Source of the DNA: an uncultured bacterium
GTDB lineage: Bacteria > Bacteroidota > Bacteroidia > Sphingobacteriales > Sphingobacteriaceae
Direction: 5' to 3'
Length of the DNA stretch: 35,823 nucleotides
Assembly (NCBI GenBank): GCA_903838995.1
Contig: CAIMAP010000202.1
Span: 1-35,823 of the forward strand
In this document: positions 16,854 through 23,199 of the stretch, piece by piece
Layout of the letters: every line of letters starts with the position of its first letter
Position numbering within the stretch: the stretch's first letter is position 1
Program-made: the position numbers and the translations under genes
Notes under the pieces: model-generated
Database searches by the model: none
The model's input: the letters and a program-made list of their open reading frames with translations, nothing else
What the model was told of the DNA's origin: nothing

Positions 16854-19661
16854 TTTTTCTAATAAGAAAGGTCCTGTGATCGAGTCTTTACACTGAGCCA
16901 ATGCTTCTGGCGTTCCTTCAAAAACTAAATTTCCGCCTTTATCCCCGCCTGCAGGACCAATATCTATGACCCAATCGGCCGATTTAACAACTTCTAAATT
17001 ATGTTCGATTACAATAATAGAATTACCCTGTGCAATTAAAGCATCGAAAGATTTCAATAACTTTTTAATATCATGAAAATGAAGACCCGTAGTTGGTTCG
17101 TCAAAAATAAATAAGGTATGGGTTTGCGAATTACCTTTTAATAAAAAAGATGCTAATTTAATACGCTGTGCTTCCCCACCCGATAGCGTGTTAGAAGATT
17201 GTCCTAAATGAACATAACCTAAACCAACTTCTGCTAATGGAATAATTCTATTTAGAATTTTCTTTTCTTGTGCAAAAAATTCAATGGCTTCGTCGATGGT
17301 TAAATCTAAAATTTCTGAAATATTTTTCTCGAGATAGGTGACTGCTAATACTTCTTGTTTAAATCTTTTTCCATGGCACGATTCACAGGTTAGAAATATA
17401 TCTGCCATAAACTGCATTTCTACTCGCACTTCGCCTTCGCCTTGACACAACTCACATCGTCCCCCATCCACATTAAAAGAAAAATGCGAAGGCTTCATTC
17501 CTGCTGCTTTTGCACTGGCTTGACTCGCAAATAAATTTCGAATTTCGTCGTAAGCTTTTACATAGGTAACTGGATTCGATCTAGAAGATTTTCCAATTGG
17601 ATTTTGATCGACCATTTCAATTTGTTGCACTGATTTATAATCTCCTTCTAAGGAATTGAATAAACCCGTTTGATCGACGGTATAACTTCCAATTGCTTTT
17701 TGCAAAGCAGGCACTAAAATTCTTTTGACTAAACTGGTTTTTCCAGATCCACTCACGCCCGTTACCGCGGTTAAAGTATGTAATGGAAATTTAACATCTA
17801 TGTTTTTTAAATTATTTTCTCTTGCCCCTTTGATCATGACAAACTCCGACCATTTCCTTCTTTGTTTAGGTACTTCAATACTTTCCTGCCCTCCTAAATA
17901 TTTTCCAGTCCAACTTTTTTTATCTTTTACCAAAGCACTGTATTGGCCTTCAAAAATAATTTCGCCACCATTTCGACCCGCATCAGGACCAATGTCAATA
18001 ATATAATCGGCCGCTTTCATTACTTCTTCGTCGTGCTCTACCACAATGACCGTATTACCCGTATCGCGCAAAGATTCCATGACAGAAATTAATTTCTGGG
18101 TGTCTTTGGCATGCAGCCCAATACTTGGTTCATCTAAAATATATAAAGAGCCTACCAAACTACTACCCAAAGAAGTAGCTAAATTAATTCGCTGTGACTC
18201 CCCACCCGAAAGGGTATTAGACAAACGGTTTAAGGTTAAATAACCTAAACCAACATCTTGTAAATAGCGTAATCTATTTTTGATTTCTGCTACAATTCTT
18301 TTCGCAATTTGTGCATCGTGCGTATTTAATTTCAAGGAATCGAAAAATTGAGCAATTGTACTTATTGGCATCAATACTAAATCTGTAATAGATTTTTCCG
18401 CAACTTTTACATTATTAGCATCTGGCCTTAACCTACTACCCTTACAATCGGGGCAATTAGTTTTGCCTCTATACCTCGATAACATTACCCTATATTGAAT
18501 CTTATAGGTTTGCTCTTCTAATTGTTTAAAGAAATCATTTAAACCCGAAAAATATTTATTACCAGTCCAAAGCAATTGCTGTTCGGCTTGCGTTAATTGA
18601 AAATATGAGCGATGAATTGGAAAATCAAATTTGATAGAATGCTTGATAAATACATCTAACCATTCTTTCATTTTTTCTCCACGCCAAGGTGCAATGGCCC
18701 CTTCAAAAACAGATTTACTTTTATCTGGCACCACTAAGTCTTCGTCGATGCCAATTATTTTTCCATAACCTTCGCAACGCTTACAGGCGCCATAAGGATT
18801 ATTGAAACTAAAAAAATTGGCAGAAGGTTCTTCAAATATAATTCCATCTAATTCAAAGCGATCGCAAAATTGATGCGTGCTGTTTTTATCTGCTATAGTT
18901 AATTCGATGATGCAATCGCCATGTCCTTCAAAAAATGCAGTTTGAATAGAGTCTGCTAACCTCGAATGTGTTTCTTCTTCTTGATTCAACACAATTCTAT
19001 CAATCAGAATAGCTAAAGCTCCTGCTTTTTTGATACTGGTATTTTTAACCGTTTTATCTTCAATTAAATCTTCAATTTTAAAAATAGACTCATTAAATCG
19101 GACACGCTTATAGCCTTTTTGTAAAAGTATGGCCAACTCTTCTTTTAGGTTTCTGTCTTTTAGTATGGGTAGTGGCGCAAAAACAACACAAAGTGTTTCG
19201 TCGGCTTGGGTATTTAAAAAGGCCATCACCGAATCGACCGTGTCTCTTTTTACCTCTTGACCCGAAACTGGCGAAAAGGTTCTACCCACCCTTGCAAAAA
19301 GCAATTTTAAATAATCGTAAATTTCTGTAGATGTACCAACCGTCGATCGGGGATTATTGGCGGTTACTTTTTGTTCAATGGCAATAGCAGGCGCAATTCC
19401 TTTTATATAATCGACCTCTGGCTTATTCATTCTGCCCAAAAATTGCCTAGCATAAGAAGACAAGCTCTCGACATACCTTCTTTGCCCCTCGGCATATAAA
19501 GTATCAAAGGCTAAAGAAGACTTACCAGATCCAGATAGGCCTGTAATAACCACTAATTGGTTTTTAGGGATATTAACAGAAATGTTCTTTAAATTATGAA
19601 CCCTAGCCCCTTTAATCAGTATAAAATCTTTTACATCTAGTTGATTGGCTGTTTTCGACAT
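16845..19661 (-). CDS. uvrA: Excinuclease ABC subunit A
   Basis: DNA-damage recognition ATPase of nucleotide excision repair; works as a dimer with UvrB. From ATG 19661 the protein is 938 residues, close to the 940 of E. coli. It has two ABC modules: Walker A GLSGSGKS (41-48) and GVSGSGKTS, signatures LSGGESQRINLA and LSGGEAQRIKLA, and Walker B-type ILDEPSIGLH and IFDEPTTGLH. The zinc-binding clusters are CKRCEGYG, CPDCKG, CELCQGEG and CESCHG. The frame can be read back to ATG 19697, but a TAGCTTTG promoter element lies inside that extension and MSKTANQ fits better as N-terminus. Its 3' end overlaps ribF by 9 bases. Confidence 0.96.
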   Translation of the reverse strand: MSKTANQLDVKDFILIKGARVHNLKNISVNIPKNQLVVITGLSGSGKSSLAFDTLYAEGQRRYVESLSSYARQFLGRMNKPEVDYIKGIAPAIAIEQKVTANNPRSTVGTSTEIYDYLKLLFARVGRTFSPVSGQEVKRDTVDSVMAFLNTQADETLCVVFAPLPILKDRNLKEELAILLQKGYKRVRFNESIFKIEDLIEDKTVKNTSIKKAGALAILIDRIVLNQEEETHSRLADSIQTAFFEGHGDCIIELTIADKNSTHQFCDRFELDGIIFEEPSANFFSFNNPYGACKRCEGYGKIIGIDEDLVVPDKSKSVFEGAIAPWRGEKMKEWLDVFIKHSIKFDFPIHRSYFQLTQAEQQLLWTGNKYFSGLNDFFKQLEEQTYKIQYRVMLSRYRGKTNCPDCKGSRLRPDANNVKVAEKSITDLVLMPISTIAQFFDSLKLNTHDAQIAKRIVAEIKNRLRYLQDVGLGYLTLNRLSNTLSGGESQRINLATSLGSSLVGSLYILDEPSIGLHAKDTQKLISVMESLRDTGNTVIVVEHDEEVMKAADYIIDIGPDAGRNGGEIIFEGQYSALVKDKKSWTGKYLGGQESIEVPKQRRKWSEFVMIKGARENNLKNIDVKFPLHTLTAVTGVSGSGKTSLVKRILVPALQKAIGSYTVDQTGLFNSLEGDYKSVQQIEMVDQNPIGKSSRSNPVTYVKAYDEIRNLFASQASAKAAGMKPSHFSFNVDGGRCELCQGEGEVRVEMQFMADIFLTCESCHGKRFKQEVLAVTYLEKNISEILDLTIDEAIEFFAQEKKILNRIIPLAEVGLGYVHLGQSSNTLSGGEAQRIKLASFLLKGNSQTHTLFIFDEPTTGLHFHDIKKLLKSFDALIAQGNSIIVIEHNLEVVKSADWVIDIGPAGGDKGGNLVFEGTPEALAQCKDSITGPFLLEKLA

Positions 19662-19678
19662 GCTAATTATTATGCTTG

Positions 19679-19686
19679 CAAAGCTA
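19679..19686 (-). promoter_or_regulatory. Candidate -7 element for uvrA
   Basis: On the minus strand TAGCTTTG matches TANNTTTG and ends 17 bases before ATG 19661. It falls inside the longer reading frame starting at 19697, so it decides for the shorter start. No SOS-type operator was recognised near it. Confidence 0.5.
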
Positions 19687-19697
19687 AAATAACCCAA

Positions 19698-19892
19698 GCA
19701 AAAAATAGCTTGTTTTACCTTTCTTTTGTAACATATTTAATATTTTTTCAAAAAAATTTTGATTTTAAACTCAATATCCGTTTATTCGTTTAAATAATAA
19801 TTCAAAATAAACCTAAAAAACCAAAAGGAGGACCATATATAGATTAAAATTCTACACTAATTAACATTTAAATTTTAACGGGAGGAACCATT
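19698..19892 (+). promoter_or_regulatory. Sigma-factor leader with two ribosome-binding-like sequences
   Basis: This AT-rich stretch carries AAAGGAGGA at 19824-19832 and GGGAGGA at 19880-19886, the latter 6 bases before the sigma-factor ATG. The contexts look like copies: GGAGGACCATATATAG against GGAGGAACCATTATGA. After the first there is no ATG; an ATA-started frame of nine codons runs 19835-19864. No exact TANNTTTG promoter was found. The leader could control translation of the sigma factor. Confidence 0.45.
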
Positions 19893-20480
19893 ATGAACCG
19901 TAAATTAATTAGTGACCAAGAATTAGTCAATCTGTATATTCATGGAGATGAATCTGCTTTAGGCGAATTATTAACCCGTCACAAAACAAAAATCTATTCT
20001 TCGATTAACTTATTAGTGAAAGATTCTTTTTTAGCAGAAGATATCTTCCAAGACACTTTTATCAAAGTTATAAAAACCCTTAAAGGTGGTAAATACAACG
20101 AAGAAGGAAAATTTCTTCCTTGGGTAATTCGCATTGCCCATAATTTAGTGATAGACCACTTTAGAAAAGTAAAGCGTACGCCTGTGATTACCAACAGCGA
20201 TGGCTTTGACATCTTTGATGTAATTGGCATTGCCGATGAAAACATAGAAGACAAAATGTTGAGAGCACAAAATCATCAAGATTTAAGAGCTTTTATTCAA
20301 TTGCTTCCAGAAGAACAAAAAGAGGTGTTAATTATGAGGCATTACGCTGATTTGAGTTTCAAAGAAATTGCCGATTTAACGGGTGTAAGTATCAATACCG
20401 CATTAGGCAGAATGCGCTATGCATTAAACAATTTGCGAAAAATGATAGGCGATAAAGAAGTAAGTTTTAAACAACAATAA
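19893..20480 (+). CDS. ECF-type RNA polymerase sigma-70 family factor
   Basis: Directs RNA polymerase to a set of promoters; the regulon is not visible here. The 195-residue protein has sigma region 2 at about 25-95 (LLTRHKTKIYSSINLLVKDS, AEDIFQDTFIKVI, FLPWVIRIAHNLVIDHFRK) and region 4 at about 130-185 (LLPEEQKEVLIMRHYADLSF then KEIADLTGVSINTALGRMRYA, the helix-turn-helix). There is no region 1.1 or 3, so it is of the ECF/group 4 size. It has an unusually strong ribosome-binding site. No anti-sigma gene with a membrane helix is adjacent, but a 72-residue acidic protein follows. FecR/SusCD-type neighbours are absent, so it is not of the nutrient-uptake ECF class. Confidence 0.93.
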   Translation: MNRKLISDQELVNLYIHGDESALGELLTRHKTKIYSSINLLVKDSFLAEDIFQDTFIKVIKTLKGGKYNEEGKFLPWVIRIAHNLVIDHFRKVKRTPVITNSDGFDIFDVIGIADENIEDKMLRAQNHQDLRAFIQLLPEEQKEVLIMRHYADLSFKEIADLTGVSINTALGRMRYALNNLRKMIGDKEVSFKQQ

Positions 20481-20504
20481 TTTTTTTTTAGGTTTATATG
20501 GTTT

Positions 20505-20539
20505 AAATAGGCTTTTCAAAAGAAAGCCTATTTTTTTTT
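20505..20539 (+). terminator. Intrinsic terminator between sigma factor and small partner gene
   Basis: Arms AAATAGGCTTT (20505-20515) and AAAGCCTATTT (20523-20533) pair over 11 bp around a 7-base loop, and the T-run continues to 20539. It should end or attenuate sigma-factor transcription before the small gene at 20604. Confidence 0.85.
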
Positions 20540-20603
20540 ATCCCATTAGAAAATATCTACACCTTTTCTGCGTTTAATTCCCATAAACATAAAAAAACGG
20601 TCT

Positions 20604-20822
20604 ATGGTAGAAACCTTTACTCAAAATGAACTAATAATGGCCATTTATCACGAATTATCAAGCGATGAAATGGTTGGATTAGAAACCCAATTAAATACTA
20701 ATTTCGAAATAGAAGATAATTTCGATCATTTGCAGGAGATGAAAACAGCATTAGATCAATTAAAAGTAAGTCCAAGGCAAGCTATTATTGATCAAATTCT
20801 TGCATTTTCTAAATCTATTTAA
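20604..20822 (+). CDS. Small acidic protein, possible anti-sigma-like partner
   Basis: A 72-residue, helix-rich, acidic protein with no signal, membrane helix or cysteine. The sequence runs ELIMAIYHELSSDEMVGLE, then LNTNFEIEDNFDHLQEMKTA, then SPRQAIIDQILAFSKSI. The Y-x-E-L-S-x-x-E-x-x-x-L-E pattern resembles the first helices of anti-sigma domains, but the usual zinc-binding His and Cys residues are missing. I recall similar short proteins following ECF genes in Bacteroidota. It is 124 bases downstream of the sigma gene, beyond a terminator, and has its own strong terminator after it. The functional link is inferred from position and pattern only. It is flanked by real terminators, so I regard it as a true gene. 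Confidence 0.7.
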   Translation: MVETFTQNELIMAIYHELSSDEMVGLETQLNTNFEIEDNFDHLQEMKTALDQLKVSPRQAIIDQILAFSKSI

Positions 20823-20841
20823 TTGTTTCCATTCATTATTT

Positions 20842-20878
20842 AACCCGACTAGCAAATACTAGTCGGGTTTTTGTTTTT
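20842..20878 (+). terminator. Intrinsic terminator after the small partner gene
   Basis: An 11-bp perfect stem, AACCCGACTAG (20842-20852) with CTAGTCGGGTT (20859-20869), has a CAAATA loop and is followed by two T-rich runs. It closes the sigma/partner transcript and insulates nth. Confidence 0.92.
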
Positions 20879-20946
20879 GAAATTTACCAACATTTTTTGT
20901 GGATATCATTTTTTCTAAAACGCTACTAGAACTGCTACTTTAGCGT

Positions 20947-21597
20947 ATGACAATTAAAGAAAGATACGAAGGTGTTTTGGAGATTTTTGAAAAAAAAATG
21001 CCCTCTGCAGAAACAGAATTAAGTTATCGTAACCCCTTCGAATTACTAGTCGCAGTAATACTTTCGGCCCAATGTACCGACAAAAGAGTAAACCTAATTA
21101 CTCCAAAATTATTTGAAATTTATCCAGATGTAAACAGCTTAGCTACTGCAACAGTTGCCGATGTTTTTGCTATTATTCGCAGCATCAGTTATCCAAATAA
21201 TAAAGCCAAACATTTAATTGGCATGGCAAATATTTTACTAAGCGCCTTTAATGGGATCGTCCCTTCTGCAACCAAAGAATTGCAAAGACTTCCGGGTGTG
21301 GGTCGAAAAACAGCGAATGTTATTTCCTCCGTCATTTTTAATATGCCAACCATGGCAGTAGATACCCATGTGTTTAGGGTTTCGGCAAGAATCGGATTAA
21401 CGAGAAATGCTAAAACGCCTTTAGCCACCGAAAAGCAGTTAATCAAGCATATTCCTAAAAGTAAAGTTCACATTGCCCACCATTGGCTCATTTTACATGG
21501 AAGATATACTTGTACCGCCCGCAGTCCAAAATGCGAAAACTGCGATTTAATAGCTTTTTGCAAGTATTTTAAAACAAATGGATTGAAATTAGCTTAA
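20947..21597 (+). CDS. nth: Endonuclease III, DNA glycosylase/AP lyase
   Basis: Removes oxidised pyrimidines and cuts at the abasic site in base-excision repair. The 216-residue protein has the HhH-GPD fold: LLVAVILSAQCTDKRVN near the start, the hairpin LQRLPGVGRKTANV with catalytic K121, and D139 in AVDTHVFRVSARIG. The 4Fe-4S cluster loop near the C-terminus has the exact C-x6-C-x2-C-x5-C spacing (CTARSPKCENCDLIAFC). All catalytic residues are present and the length is normal. It stands alone between a terminator and a 275-base gap before recA. A TACTTTAG sequence just before the ATG is an imperfect promoter element. Confidence 0.96.
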   Translation: MTIKERYEGVLEIFEKKMPSAETELSYRNPFELLVAVILSAQCTDKRVNLITPKLFEIYPDVNSLATATVADVFAIIRSISYPNNKAKHLIGMANILLSAFNGIVPSATKELQRLPGVGRKTANVISSVIFNMPTMAVDTHVFRVSARIGLTRNAKTPLATEKQLIKHIPKSKVHIAHHWLILHGRYTCTARSPKCENCDLIAFCKYFKTNGLKLA

Positions 21598-21872
21598 TTA
21601 CTATATATAATCTTTAAAAAATGCAATTGTGGCTAGCCTAAAATTGACTGATATTTGATTATTGAATGAAGGTAAATTTTACTAAAAATAATAGAATTGA
21701 GGCAATATTGAAAAATGTGGAAAATTATTTTTTAATAAAATACTTTGTTTAATTGGTTTAATTAGGCTTTTTTAGATTTGTTAGCAATAAAAGTTGCAGA
21801 TTACAAAAAATGCTATTATTTTTAGCAAAAATTAAAATGAAAAAACAGAAAACAGAACAAAAAACAGAACAA
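21598..21872 (+). promoter_or_regulatory. recA upstream region
   Basis: This AT-rich 275-base gap holds a palindrome GTAAA-T-TTTAC (21672-21682), tandem nine-base repeats GTTTAATTG/GTTTAATTA (21747-21764), and an exact -7 element TAGATTTG (21773-21780). Three copies of an ACAGAA-type repeat (about 21843-21872) sit just before the chosen recA ATG. No E. coli or Bacillus LexA box was recognised. I see no gene here. Confidence 0.4.
21773..21780 (+). promoter_or_regulatory. Candidate -7 element for recA
   Basis: TAGATTTG matches TANNTTTG and lies 8 bases after tandem nine-base repeats. It implies a leader of roughly 85 bases to ATG 21873. A weaker TATTTTTA further down could act too. Confidence 0.45.
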
Positions 21873-22907
21873 ATGGCAGATAACAAAGAAAAGTTAAAGG
21901 CATTACAAATGACCTTAGACAAACTAGAAAAAACCTACGGAAAAGGAACCATCATGAAATTAGGTGATTCTGTAATTGAACCATTGGAAGCAATTTCAAC
22001 AGGTTCATTAGGACTAGACATCGCTTTAGGTATTAATGGTCTTCCGAAAGGCAGAGTAATAGAAATTTATGGACCAGAATCTTCTGGTAAAACAACTTTG
22101 GCTTTACATGCTATTGCAGAATCTCAGAAAAAAGGTGGCGTGGCTGCATTCATAGATGCAGAGCATGCATTCGATAAATTTTATGCTAAAAAATTAGGCG
22201 TTGATGTAGAAAATTTATTGATCTCTCAACCAGACAATGGCGAACAAGCATTAGAAATTGCAGACAACTTGATTCGCTCTGGCGCGATCGATATTATCGT
22301 GATTGACTCGGTTGCAGCATTGGTTCCTAAAAGCGAAATCGAAGGCGAAATGGGCGATTCGAAAATGGGATTGCATGCACGCTTAATGTCACAAGCTTTA
22401 AGAAAATTAACAGGTACTATTAGCAAAACAGGCTGTTGCTGTATATTCATTAATCAATTAAGAGAAAAAATTGGTGTCATGTTCGGAAACCCTGAAACCA
22501 CTACAGGCGGTAACGCTTTGAAGTTTTATGCTTCGGTTCGTTTAGACATCAGAAGAACTGGTCAAATTAAAGATGGAGATGAAGTGATCGGAAATAGAGT
22601 GAAAGTGAAAGTCGTAAAGAACAAAGTTGCACCTCCCTTCCGTATTGCAGAATTTGATGTGATGTATGGAAAAGGCATATCAAAATCTGGTGAGATTGTA
22701 GACATCGGAGTAGATTTTGAAATCGTAAAAAAAGCAGGTTCTTGGTTTAGTTATGGTGATACCAAATTAGGACAAGGCAGAGATGCTGTTAAACAATTAA
22801 TTGAAGACAATCCAGAATTAGCAGAAGAATTAGAAGGTAAAATCAAGGCGATTCTATCAAAAGTAGAACTACCTACAGAAGCACCTTCTGAAGACGCTAA
22901 GGAATAA
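21873..22907 (+). CDS. recA: Recombinase RecA
   Basis: Forms ATP-dependent filaments on single-stranded DNA for homologous recombination and the SOS signal. From ATG 21873 the protein is 344 residues and starts [12 protein letters not shown]. Walker [10 protein letters not shown] then begins at residue 67, essentially as in E. coli, which supports this start. In-frame ATGs at 21810 and 21837 would add 21 or 12 residues, the latter a K/Q/T/E repeat. Other motifs are [11 protein letters not shown], Walker [39 protein letters not shown], and [19 protein letters not shown] in the DNA-binding L2 region. An acidic tail ends the protein. A clear terminator follows. Confidence 0.96.
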   Translation: MADNKEKLKALQMTLDKLEKTYGKGTIMKLGDSVIEPLEAISTGSLGLDIALGINGLPKGRVIEIYGPESSGKTTLALHAIAESQKKGGVAAFIDAEHAFDKFYAKKLGVDVENLLISQPDNGEQALEIADNLIRSGAIDIIVIDSVAALVPKSEIEGEMGDSKMGLHARLMSQALRKLTGTISKTGCCCIFINQLREKIGVMFGNPETTTGGNALKFYASVRLDIRRTGQIKDGDEVIGNRVKVKVVKNKVAPPFRIAEFDVMYGKGISKSGEIVDIGVDFEIVKKAGSWFSYGDTKLGQGRDAVKQLIEDNPELAEELEGKIKAILSKVELPTEAPSEDAKE

Positions 22908-22934
22908 TTTTTTATTTTCCATGTTTTATGTTTT

Positions 22935-22965
22935 AAAAGCGGCACAGCAATGTGTCGCTTTTTTT
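22935..22965 (+). terminator. Intrinsic terminator after recA
   Basis: Arms AAAAGCGGCACA (22935-22946) and TGTGTCGCTTTT (22951-22962) form a 12-bp stem with one G-U pair, capped by a GCAA (GNRA) tetraloop and followed by T's to 22965. Confidence 0.92.
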
Positions 22966-23199
22966 GTTTGCCTTTACAATCCTAATTATTTTAATCAATA
23001 GGAAAAAGGTGTTTTTGCTAATCAAACAAGTCTGCCAATGTTAATGGAGCATTATCTTTTATACCTATTGGTATATAATAGCAAATTTGACCGCATTTTT
23101 ATAAAAAAGAATAGAAAAAACCCGATATTGTCATGTTAAAAAAATAAAATCCAATGCGGTTTAAAATCCGCTATTACGATTAAATCGAAACAAAACATA
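22966..23199 (+). promoter_or_regulatory. Upstream region of the secreted endonuclease
   Basis: This 234-base AT-rich stretch has no credible gene. TATACC-TATT-GGTATA (around 23060-23075) is a short inverted repeat. CAAATTTG at 23082-23089 is one base off TANNTTTG and is the best promoter candidate, leaving a leader of about 100 bases. No riboswitch or tRNA was recognised. Confidence 0.3.

Noticed and set aside
21598-23199. tRNA, small RNA or CRISPR-like array in the gaps around recA
   Set aside because: No cloverleaf-like arms, no T-loop sequence and no regularly spaced repeats were found; the short repeats are only 9-10 bases and limited to two or three copies.
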